From NCBI GenBank assembly GCA_902826155.1, contig CADEDU010000063.1, positions 1 to 10,570 of the forward strand: 10,570 nt of DNA, in the 5' to 3' direction. Below, piece by piece: positions 1 to 6,038 of this stretch (its first letter is position 1; the number at the start of each line of letters is the position of its first letter). The translations under genes and the position numbers were made by a program. The notes beneath the pieces are model-generated. The model saw nothing but the letters and a program-made list of their open reading frames with translations. It had not been told where the DNA came from and did no database searches. The stretch is from an uncultured beta proteobacterium (lineage in GTDB: Bacteria; Pseudomonadota; Gammaproteobacteria; Burkholderiales; SG8-39).

Positions 1-1
1 C

Positions 2-49
2 GGCTACCGTTCGCCCGCGCACTTCAGCGAACTCCTCATCAATGTATAG
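2..49 (+). CDS. Possible 3' end of an upstream gene (weak)
   Basis: Frame 2 is open from the window edge and ends at TAG 47-49, giving a 15-residue tail, GYRSPAHFSELLINV. It ends 29 bases before the racemase start on the same strand, as an upstream operon partner might. The stretch is too short to assign to a family, and an open frame this short can occur by chance. It could equally be plain leader sequence. A wider window would decide. Confidence 0.2.
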   Translation, partial: GYRSPAHFSELLINV

Positions 50-72
50 TCTGCGGCGAACCGCACGGGGAG
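45..72 (+). promoter_or_regulatory. Possible -10 box and ribosome binding site of the racemase gene
   Basis: TATAGT at 45-50 matches five of six bases of a sigma-70 -10 box and would place the transcript start near 57, about 20 bases before the ATG. No convincing -35 box lies 16-18 bases upstream. GGGGAG at 67-72 is a good Shine-Dalgarno sequence, 6 bases before ATG 79, and it fixes the start codon. The ribosome site is secure; the promoter is only suggestive. Confidence 0.35.
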
Positions 73-78
73 CGACTC

Positions 79-1179
79 ATGCCGACACCAAAACTAACCT
101 ATGACGCCGTCGTCGTCAGGCCGGTGCTGATTCCTTTGCGCCGTAAGGTGGTTTCTCGCGTCGGATTCTTCGATCACTGGCCGCTGATTCTTATCGATCT
201 CTACACCAATGAAGGTGTGGTCGGCCGTAGCTACCTCGAACCGTATTTGCAGCACTCGATCAAGTACATCCTGCCCGCGGTGCACGACCTTGTTGCGGCA
301 AGAAAGGGAACCCCACTCGCGCCGCTCATCGATTTCCAGGTTGGAAGAAAGTCGCTGAACCTGATTGGCTACGAGGGCGTCGCGATGATCGCGAACGCTG
401 GAATCGACATGGCCGCCTGGGACGCCTTGGCGAAGGCAGCCAACATGCCGCTGGCCGTGTTTCTCGGAGGCTCGATCGGTCCGGTACCGGCCTACAACAG
501 CAACGGCTTATGGCTTACCGAGCCCTCCACCCTCGCCGCAGAGGCGACGGAGCTCGTGAGTGAAGGCGGATTCGCGGGGCTAAAGCTTCGCCTGGGACGG
601 GACCGACTAGCCGATGACCTGGAGGCGATCCGACAGGTGCGCGCCGCAGTGGGTGATGAGATCAAGCTCATGGTCGACTTCAACCAGGGGCTCACGCTCG
701 GCGATGCAATCCATCGATGCAACGCGTTGGACGATGAAGGTCTCTACTGGTTCGAAGAGCCCACGACATACAACAATCTGGAGGGCTATGCGCAGCTCGC
801 TCGGGACCTGAAGACACCGGTGCAACTCGGCGAAAATTTTTATGGACCGCGTGAGCTCTACCGAGCGTTGCAGTTGGGTGCGGGCGACTACGTGATGCCA
901 GACATGATGCGTATCGGCGGGGTATCCGGTTGGTTGCGCTCCGTTGGGATCGCCGCCGCTGCCTGAGTCGAAGTGTCCTCCCACCTTTACCCCGAGGTAT
1001 CGGCGCATTTGTTACGCGTTACCGAAACGGCGCATTGGCTGGAGTGGCAAGATTGTGCCAATCCAGTGTTGAAAGAGCCGTTCCTAGTCAAGGACAGCAA
1101 GCTCTGGATCCCCGATCGTCCTGGCAGCGGAATCGAATGGGACGAAACTGCGGTCGCGCGCTACTCGCTTGGCGCCTGA
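79..1179 (+). pseudogene. Mandelate racemase/muconate lactonizing enzyme family gene, interrupted by an in-frame TGA
   Basis: This is an enolase-superfamily protein of the mandelate racemase (MR) subgroup, which abstracts the alpha-proton of a carboxylate substrate using Mg2+. Residues comparable with Pseudomonas putida MR are visible. K169-L-R171 matches the KxK base motif, with Arg for the second Lys. The metal ligands are D200, E226 and E252, and D275 is the Asp of the His-Asp dyad. The frame stops at TGA 964-966 (codon 296) but continues in the same frame to TGA 1177-1179. The continuation carries the dyad His (SSHLYPE, H302) and the Glu of HWLE (E322), spaced 20 residues apart as in MR. 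The full frame of 366 codons fits the family (MR has 359 residues). The family has Gly at codon 296, so GGA to TGA is one base change. The 295-residue product would lack H302 and E322 and should be inactive. Its 3' end is overlapped by the opposing hydrolase frame. A recent nonsense mutation or a sequencing error would look the same. The substrate cannot be assigned. Confidence 0.85.
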
Positions 1180-2196
1180 GGGGTGCCTAGATGTTTGGGA
1201 CCGGCTTGGCCAGGTAGTACTGGCGTTGCTCTCCTCGTCCCTAGTCATTGCCAGGAAACCCAGCGTGCTGGCCACGAAGTCGGCATGAAACTGGAATGCA
1301 CCGCCATGCCCGGCGTCGGGGTAGATGATTAGCTGACTGTTCGGCAGCCGCCGCGCCAGGTCGTGCGTGTTGACCGTTGGCACCATGCGATCGTTGTCGC
1401 CGTTGACCACCAGCACCGACTGCGTGACCACAGAGAGGTCGGCTGACGCTTTTTGTCCCCACACGCGCAGCGCCTCCAGCTGCGCGAGGAATGCGCGCAC
1501 TGATATTTCCGTGTCGCGATCCTCGGTGCGCTCCTTCAGTCGCGCCAGGAAGGCCTTCCCGGCTTCGATGCCGCTAGGGGTGCGCGTGAAGAACAAGAAC
1601 TGCTTTGCATCCTGGCCGGTGAAGAAGCCGCGCAGCATGTCGTAGAACGTCACCCACGATACGGAGCTGATGCCTTCGCCGCCGGCGGGGCCGGTGCCCG
1701 CGAGAACCATCTTGCGAACGAGTGGCGGCTCCTTCAGCACGACTTCCTGCGCGATCATCCCGCCCAACGAAAAGCCGAGCAGGTCGACCTGCTGGAAGCC
1801 CATGGCCTTGATGAAGGTGATGGCGTCGTCGGCCATCTGCTCGATCGAATTTGACGGCGAACCGCTCGATGCGCCGATGCCGCGGTTGTCGAAGGCGATG
1901 ATGTGGTGCTTGGCCGCGATGCCGTCGATGACGCGCGGGTCCCAGTTGTCCAGGACCGCCGCGAGGTGCGTCAGAAACAACACCGGCGTTCCACCGATGT
2001 GCTTGCCCAGCTCTCGGTACTTGAAGTCGACGCCTCCAGCGGTGATGGATTGGGTCGGGACGTTCTTCCACGAGACCTCGGAGGCCTGCTCCTGGATTTG
2101 GGCCGTGCCGGTAGAGGCCGGCCCTGCCACTGCCGCCGGTATCGTTTGCAGGCTCGTGGACAGCGCCAGCCCCAGAACGATGATCAGGCGTTTCAT
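1084..2196 (-). CDS. Exported alpha/beta hydrolase with an abnormal read-through C-terminus
   Basis: This is an alpha/beta-hydrolase-fold enzyme. Numbering starts at the first of two adjacent Met codons (ATG 2199-2197). The second ATG (2196-2194) is preferred, because AAGGAGG at 2209-2203 is 6 bases before it and only 3 before the first. A signal peptide (MKRLIIVLGLALSTS, cut near AVA-G26) predicts export to the periplasm. The nucleophile elbow is GFSLGG with S144. The likely acid is D270 in NGDNDRMVP and the His is H298 in DAGHGG. A THLAAVLDNWDP segment sits at the usual oxyanion-loop position. Family similarity ends near A317 (about 1249). The last 54 residues are low-complexity and are read through intergenic DNA and the antisense of the racemase 3' end, so the native stop seems to be lost. 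The start overlaps the OYE stop (TGATG), which implies translational coupling in the SDR-OYE-hydrolase operon. Substrate unknown; an ester, lactone or C-C hydrolase are all possible. Confidence 0.85.
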   Translation of the reverse strand: MKRLIIVLGLALSTSLQTIPAAVAGPASTGTAQIQEQASEVSWKNVPTQSITAGGVDFKYRELGKHIGGTPVLFLTHLAAVLDNWDPRVIDGIAAKHHIIAFDNRGIGASSGSPSNSIEQMADDAITFIKAMGFQQVDLLGFSLGGMIAQEVVLKEPPLVRKMVLAGTGPAGGEGISSVSWVTFYDMLRGFFTGQDAKQFLFFTRTPSGIEAGKAFLARLKERTEDRDTEISVRAFLAQLEALRVWGQKASADLSVVTQSVLVVNGDNDRMVPTVNTHDLARRLPNSQLIIYPDAGHGGAFQFHADFVASTLGFLAMTRDEESNASTTWPSRSQTSRHPSGAKRVARDRSFVPFDSAARTIGDPELAVLD

Positions 2197-3287
2197 CATG
2201 AGCCTCCTTGTGAGGCGTTGAGCATTGGGTAGTCGGTGTAGCCCTTGGGTCCAGGCGTGTAGAACGTCGCCATGTCCAAGGGATTGAGCGCGGCATCGGC
2301 CTGCATGCGTGCGACCAGATCGGGGTTGGCAATGAAGGGGCGGGCAAAGGCAATCAGATCCGCGTGACCTGCCTCGAGTGCAACCGCGGCAGTGGTCCGG
2401 CCGAAGCCTCCCGCCAGGATGAACAGCCCGTTGAACGCCGCGCGCAGCCGCAATTTCAGCTCGGCGGGCACGGGTGGCGCTCCCATGGCGGAGTGGTCCA
2501 GCAGGTGGACATATACAACGCCGATCTGAGCCAGCGTTTTCGCTAGGGACTCATACTGCGCATCGACGTCGGAATAGGCACCGGTGCCGCCCAACATGCC
2601 ATGAGGCGACAGCCGGATGCCCACGCGATCTGCGCCGATAGCATCGACCGTGGCACGGACCACCTCCAGCGCGAAGCGGTTGCGGCCCTGGAGGCCGTCG
2701 CCGTATGCATCGGTGCGCCGGTTCACATTGGCGTTCAAGAACTGCTCGATCAGATAGCCGTTGGCTGCGTGCAGTTCGACGCCGTCGAACCCCGCCTCGA
2801 TGGCCAGCCGGGCCGATCGGGCGTATTCCGTCACCGCGTGGGCGATGTCTTCGACGGTCATTGCACGCGGTGCGCTGTGCCGCTGCGGGCCGTGGGCGTC
2901 GGTGAACATCTCGCCGGGGCAGATCTCGGCAGTCGGCGCAAGCACCTCGGCCCCGTCCGGCAGGTTGGCAAGGTGGCTGACGCGCCCCGTGTGCATCAGC
3001 TGGACGAAGATCTTGCCGCCCTTGGCGTGCACCGCCTGCGTCACCCGCTTCCACCCCTGCACTTGGGCCTCGTTGAACAGGCCCGGAATGCGTGGGTAGC
3101 CCAGGCCATTGGGTGACGGCGAGGTGCCTTCGGTGATGATGAGGCCGGCCGTAGCGCGTTGGCCGTAATACTCAGCCATCAGGTCATTGGGCGTGTTGTT
3201 TTCCACGGCGCGGCTTCGCGTCATGGGCGCCATCACGATGCGATTGCGCAGTTGCATGGAGGGCGTGGACAGTGGGTTGAATAGCAT
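2196..3287 (-). CDS. Old Yellow Enzyme family alkene reductase (NemA-like)
   Basis: This FMN-dependent ene-reductase (363 residues, normal length) uses NAD(P)H to reduce C=C bonds activated by carbonyl or nitro groups. NemA relatives also act on N-ethylmaleimide and nitrate esters. The TIM-barrel landmarks are all present. The N-terminal FMN segment MAPMTRSRA carries T23, the Thr of classical OYEs rather than the Cys of the YqjM type. Q96 is in IFVQLMHTGR. The substrate-anion pair and catalytic Tyr appear as HAANGY (H173, N176, Y178). R225 is in GIRLSP. The FMN-phosphate region is ILAGGFG followed by AFARPFIANPDL, and the C-terminal YTDYPML is typical. It lies 44 bases after the SDR gene with no operator between, so it is probably co-transcribed with it, and its stop overlaps the hydrolase start. 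No strong Shine-Dalgarno sequence precedes ATG 3287. The natural substrate is not evident. The family call is firm. Confidence 0.95.
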   Translation of the reverse strand: MLFNPLSTPSMQLRNRIVMAPMTRSRAVENNTPNDLMAEYYGQRATAGLIITEGTSPSPNGLGYPRIPGLFNEAQVQGWKRVTQAVHAKGGKIFVQLMHTGRVSHLANLPDGAEVLAPTAEICPGEMFTDAHGPQRHSAPRAMTVEDIAHAVTEYARSARLAIEAGFDGVELHAANGYLIEQFLNANVNRRTDAYGDGLQGRNRFALEVVRATVDAIGADRVGIRLSPHGMLGGTGAYSDVDAQYESLAKTLAQIGVVYVHLLDHSAMGAPPVPAELKLRLRAAFNGLFILAGGFGRTTAAVALEAGHADLIAFARPFIANPDLVARMQADAALNPLDMATFYTPGPKGYTDYPMLNASQGGS

Positions 3288-3331
3288 GTCGGGCTTTCTG
3301 TAGGCAGTTAGGGTTGGAAGGTGTCGGTGCG

Positions 3332-4033
3332 TTAGGCCTGAGGGAGGTAGACCGCGCGGGTGGCGGCCAGGCCCTGCTTGACGTGTTGGGTGACCGCGTC
3401 GGCCAACACCTCGTCGTCGCCCGCGGCCAGCCCGTCAAGCGTGCGCTGCACGATGTCTGCGGCACTGCTCTTAGGGACCTCGAACCCGCGCGTGAGGTCG
3501 GTATCGACATACGCCATGTGCAGACCCAGTACCTGGGTCTTCTGTCCTGCCAATTCATGGCGCAGTGCGTTGGTCAACGACCATGCCGCCGACTTGCTCG
3601 CGGAATAGGCGGCCAGCTCGCCGCCATTGACCCATGAGACCACCGACAACACGTTGATCAGCGCGCCACCGCCGTTGGCCTTGAGCACCGGAGCGAATGC
3701 CTTGCTCACGTTCAGCACGCCGAAGAAATTGGTCTCGAAAATGCGGCGCGCCACCGCTTCGCTATCCGGCGCCAGGAAACCGCCGGGCTGGGCAATCCCG
3801 GCGTTGTTAATCACCAGATTCACGTCGAGGGCGGTTCGTGCTGCGGCAGCGATCTGCTCGGGCCTAGTGACATCGAGCTGCAGGGCTTGGACGCCCGGCA
3901 AGGTCACGCTGGCGGGGTCGCGCGCGGTCGCGTAGACCTTGCGGGCACCGCGCGCAAGCAGCTCGCGTGCAAACGTTAGGCCGATGCCGCGATTGGCGCC
4001 GGTGATGAGGACGACGGAATTTTCAATGTTCAT
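3332..4033 (-). CDS. Short-chain dehydrogenase/reductase (SDR), classical type
   Basis: This 233-residue Rossmann-fold NAD(P)-dependent oxidoreductase is expected to interconvert an alcohol and a carbonyl in the cytoplasm. The cofactor motif TGANRGIG is at 11-18, D54 is in LDV, and NNAG is at 76-79. The catalytic set is N102, S130, Y143 and K147, with YxxxK as YSASK. R15 and the R38 region may favour NADP, but this is only a hint. It is the first gene of the SDR-OYE-hydrolase operon. AGGAG at 4045-4041 lies 7 bases before ATG 4033, and a perfect palindromic operator lies about 30 bases upstream. Expression is therefore likely controlled by the adjacent TetR repressor. The protein is slightly shorter than the usual 245-250 residues but looks complete. 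Substrate unknown. Confidence 0.93.
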   Translation of the reverse strand: MNIENSVVLITGANRGIGLTFARELLARGARKVYATARDPASVTLPGVQALQLDVTRPEQIAAAARTALDVNLVINNAGIAQPGGFLAPDSEAVARRIFETNFFGVLNVSKAFAPVLKANGGGALINVLSVVSWVNGGELAAYSASKSAAWSLTNALRHELAGQKTQVLGLHMAYVDTDLTRGFEVPKSSAADIVQRTLDGLAAGDDEVLADAVTQHVKQGLAATRAVYLPQA

Positions 4034-4060
4034 GGGGCTGCTCCTAGGAGTGTCTCGGGT

Positions 4061-4081
4061 TTTATATGACGTTCGTCATAT
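4061..4081 (-). promoter_or_regulatory. Operator O1 with a -10 box before the SDR-OYE-hydrolase operon
   Basis: ATATGACGTTCGTCATAT at 4064-4081 is a perfect inverted repeat with 8-base arms and a 2-base centre, typical in size and form for a TetR-family operator. On the minus strand TATAAA (4066-4061) overlaps its end and could serve as the -10 box. That would start transcription about 20 bases before the SDR ATG and put the operator across the -10/-35 spacer. No good -35 box was found. The same core recurs at 5184-5197 and 5824-5837. Repression by the nearby TetR is inferred. Confidence 0.8.
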
Positions 4082-4115
4082 GGATCGGCGCGCAAAGTCG
4101 TTCAGATCTAATGAT

Positions 4116-5117
4116 TCAAATGACCTTGATGACCACCTTGCCCTTTGCCCGCCCGCTTTCTACGTAAGCCACTGCTTCGTTGGTGGCTTCGAAGGGGAAG
4201 ACTTTGTCGACCACCGGCCGGATTGCGCCGGATTCGATCAGGCCGGCGATCTGCCTGAGTTGGTTTCCATTGGCCTTCATGAACAGGAACGAGTAGCTAA
4301 GCCTGAGGCGCTGGGCTTGCCTGCGAACGCAAAAGCTGAGGCCTCGCATGACCTGCCCCACCAGCCACGGGGCCTTGATGTCTTTGGCGAATCGCGGGTC
4401 GGGAGGGCCAGAGATGGACACCAGGTGGCCGCCCGGCTTGAGCACGCCCAATGATTTCGACAGCGTCTTGCTGTCCTGGCTATGCAGCACTACGTCGTAG
4501 TCGCGCAGATTGCCTTCGAAGGCTTCCTTCTTGTAGTCGATGACAATATCCGCGCCCAAGCTATTCACCAGGGCGACGTTCCCGGTGCTGGTGGTGGTCG
4601 CCACTGTTGCGCCCAAGTGTTTGGCCAACTGGATCGCAAATGTGCCCACGCCGCCGGAGCCCGCCTGAATGAAGACCTTCTGACCCTTCGTGAGCCCGGC
4701 TATCTCGACCAGCGCCTGCCATGCCGTCAAACCAACCAGGGGAATGGATGCAGCCTCTTCCATGGTGAGGTTCTTGGGCTTCAGCGCCACCGCGTCTTCC
4801 TTGACCGCGACGAGCTCGGCGAAGGTCCCGATGCGCAGATCATCGGGCCTCGCGTAGACCTCATCGCCCGCCTTGAATTGGCGAACGCGCGGTCCGACAC
4901 GAAGCACGATGCCGGCCACGTCGTGCCCGAGGACGAAGGGCGTGCGGTAGGGCAGGATCAGCTTGAACTCGCCGTTTCGAATCTTGGCGTCGAGGAGGTT
5001 GACGGCGGCCGCGTGGACTTGGATCAACACCTCGTCAGCACTCAGCTCAGGTTCAGGCACGTTGCCGGCACGCAGCTGCTCGCGTTTGCCGTAGCGGTCC
5101 ACGATGAAGGCTTTCAT
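4116..5117 (-). CDS. Zinc-independent MDR-family NADP-dependent oxidoreductase (quinone-oxidoreductase-like)
   Basis: This is a medium-chain dehydrogenase/reductase of the zinc-less group, 333 residues, the usual length. The N-terminal GroES-like domain includes LGHDVAG. The Rossmann domain has the glycine motif AGSGGVG at 152-158. The structural-zinc cysteine cluster and catalytic zinc Cys of true alcohol dehydrogenases are missing, as in quinone oxidoreductases and enone reductases. The likely role is NADPH-dependent reduction of a quinone or alpha,beta-unsaturated carbonyl in the cytoplasm. An earlier in-frame ATG at 5153 exists. ATG 5117 is preferred because AAGGA (5128-5124) lies 6 bases before it and the protein then starts MKAFIVDRYG, normal for the family. 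An operator lies 65 bases upstream. The SDR operon starts 82 bases downstream under its own operator. Confidence 0.92.
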   Translation of the reverse strand: MKAFIVDRYGKREQLRAGNVPEPELSADEVLIQVHAAAVNLLDAKIRNGEFKLILPYRTPFVLGHDVAGIVLRVGPRVRQFKAGDEVYARPDDLRIGTFAELVAVKEDAVALKPKNLTMEEAASIPLVGLTAWQALVEIAGLTKGQKVFIQAGSGGVGTFAIQLAKHLGATVATTTSTGNVALVNSLGADIVIDYKKEAFEGNLRDYDVVLHSQDSKTLSKSLGVLKPGGHLVSISGPPDPRFAKDIKAPWLVGQVMRGLSFCVRRQAQRLRLSYSFLFMKANGNQLRQIAGLIESGAIRPVVDKVFPFEATNEAVAYVESGRAKGKVVIKVI

Positions 5118-5181
5118 TGATTTTCCTTGTCGCCGCGAGGTTTGCGGACACACCCACTGACGGCGACTGCAAGTGCGTTTG

Positions 5182-5199
5182 ATATGACGATCATCATAT
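5182..5199 (-). promoter_or_regulatory. Operator O2 upstream of the MDR oxidoreductase gene
   Basis: ATATGACGATCATCATAT matches O1 at 16 of 18 positions and is an inverted repeat with one mismatched pair. It lies in the 114-base gap between the tetR stop and the MDR start. On the minus strand TCGACA (5209-5204), five of six bases of a -35 box, lies just upstream of the palindrome. Only a poor -10 (CATATC, 5186-5181) lies 17 bases on, inside the operator. A repressor bound here would cover the probable promoter. The exact promoter is uncertain; the operator call rests on recurrence of the motif. Confidence 0.75.
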
Positions 5200-5231
5200 T
5201 TTTTGTCGAAAAAACAGAGGGGTTGAACAAG

Positions 5232-5825
5232 TCAGGCCCCCGAGAGGGGTAGACGCTTCAATGCAACACTGCACAGCGAGTCTGACAACGCCGCGTCGTC
5301 GACGGCACGAGCCAGAATCAACGTGCCTACCATCGTCGCGACGGTGATCAGCGCGCGCTCATGGGCGGCGGGTTGCCCCCAATCCGGCGACTGACGCGCA
5401 ACTAGATCGATCATTTCCTTGATGCGGCGTGTGGCCACACGCCGCACTTCAGGCGCTTGACGGGGCATCTCGGAACCCAGGGCGGAAACCGGGCACCCGG
5501 TCTCGATACCCGCGCGGTGCTCCTTAGAGAGGTAGGCCTGCATCAACGCCTGCAAGCACTGGCCCGGCGGTGCGGCGGCAACCACACTGGCGGCAAAGGC
5601 GTTGGACTCAGCGCCTGAGCGGTCCGCTGCTTCGGCCAACATGGCTTCGCGGGACGCGAAGTGGGCGTAGAAGGCGCCATGCGTCAAGCCGGCCTCTTTC
5701 ATGATGTCGGCCACACCCGTGCCGTCGTAGCCGCTGCGCCGGATGGCGCGTGCGGCAGCCCGCACGATGCGCTCGTGGGAGGCTTCTTTGGCGGAGGCTC
5801 TGGCGTTGGTTTGTGCTTTTCGCAT
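5232..5825 (-). CDS. TetR/AcrR-family transcriptional repressor of the redox cassette
   Basis: This 197-residue regulator has an N-terminal helix-turn-helix at about 36-57 (GVADIMKEAGLTHGAFYAHF), the most conserved part of TetR proteins, and a variable ligand-binding C-terminal domain. That domain contains GCPVSALGSE with C111. In an alignment by eye this Cys falls where E. coli NemR has its redox-sensing Cys106 (GCLTVKLSAE). C90 and C185 are further cysteines. The frame stays open far upstream (to 6533), but the TetR fold begins at about 5825. Three in-frame ATGs sit at 5837, 5834 and 5825. The first two fall in the likely -10 box, so 5825 is chosen. No Shine-Dalgarno sequence is visible, so the message may be leaderless. 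A copy of the operator motif overlaps this region and implies autorepression. The inducer is unknown; an electrophile is a reasonable guess. Confidence 0.92.
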   Translation of the reverse strand: MRKAQTNARASAKEASHERIVRAAARAIRRSGYDGTGVADIMKEAGLTHGAFYAHFASREAMLAEAADRSGAESNAFAASVVAAAPPGQCLQALMQAYLSKEHRAGIETGCPVSALGSEMPRQAPEVRRVATRRIKEMIDLVARQSPDWGQPAAHERALITVATMVGTLILARAVDDAALSDSLCSVALKRLPLSGA

Positions 5826-5861
5826 GACGCTCATCATACACGGAGCGGGTTCTGTCCGCAA
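5824..5861 (-). promoter_or_regulatory. tetR promoter with overlapping operator O3
   Basis: On the minus strand TTGCGG (5861-5856), a 17-base spacer and TATGAT (5838-5833) form a plausible sigma-70 promoter. The predicted transcript start is near 5826-5825, at the ATG chosen for tetR. ATGACGCTCATCAT at 5824-5837 is the third copy of the operator core and covers the -10 box, an arrangement expected for autorepression. The outer bases match O1 and O2 less well (GC and AC at the ends). Confidence 0.65.
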
Positions 5862-5918
5862 CTGCCCCAATAGAGCGCATTCGAACGCATCTGGGGAGCG
5901 ACCTCCAGCGCTGGGGCC

Positions 5919-6035
5919 AACCGCCAATTTGTCATCGGCACCATGGCAGCAGCCATCTCGCCCGCCTGGGCCCAGAGCTATCCTTTCAAGCCCATCACGA
6001 TCATCGTCGGCTTTGCGGCCGGTGGAGGCATCGCG
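5919..6035 (+). pseudogene. Remnant of a Bug/TctC tripartite tricarboxylate transporter receptor gene
   Basis: The plus-strand frame reads NRQFVIGTMAAAISPAWAQ and then SYPFKPITIIVGFAAGGG. This is the typical N-terminus of a Bug-family periplasmic solute receptor: an export signal ending AWA-Q, then the YPxKPIxxIVxFAAGG strand and loop. The frame is open back to the TAG at 5871 but has no ATG before the signal peptide; the ATG at 5943 is inside it. Receptor similarity ends near 6035, where the frame runs on into the YHS gene, so about 85-90% of a normal gene of some 320 codons is missing. It cannot make a receptor. It has the same orientation as the broken racemase gene, and tctC genes are common partners of such enzymes. 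This suggests the two were once adjacent. Confidence 0.75.
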
Positions 6036-6038
6036 ACG

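Noticed and set aside
964..966. TGA as a selenocysteine codon
   Set aside because: The homologous position is Gly in mandelate racemase, not Cys or a redox residue, and no selenocysteine insertion hairpin was apparent after the codon.
1670..2221. Long plus-strand open frame of 183 residues
   Set aside because: It is antisense to the well-supported hydrolase gene. Long opposite-strand frames are expected in GC-rich DNA, and it has no ribosome site or recognisable domain.
2551..3054. Arg-rich minus-strand frame of 167 residues
   Set aside because: It is a shifted-frame shadow of the OYE gene, whose own frame carries all catalytic and FMN motifs.
5236..5245. CCCC-gaga-GGGG hairpin at the 3' end of tetR as a terminator
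   Set aside because: It lies inside the last codons of tetR, is very short and has no following T-run on the minus strand.
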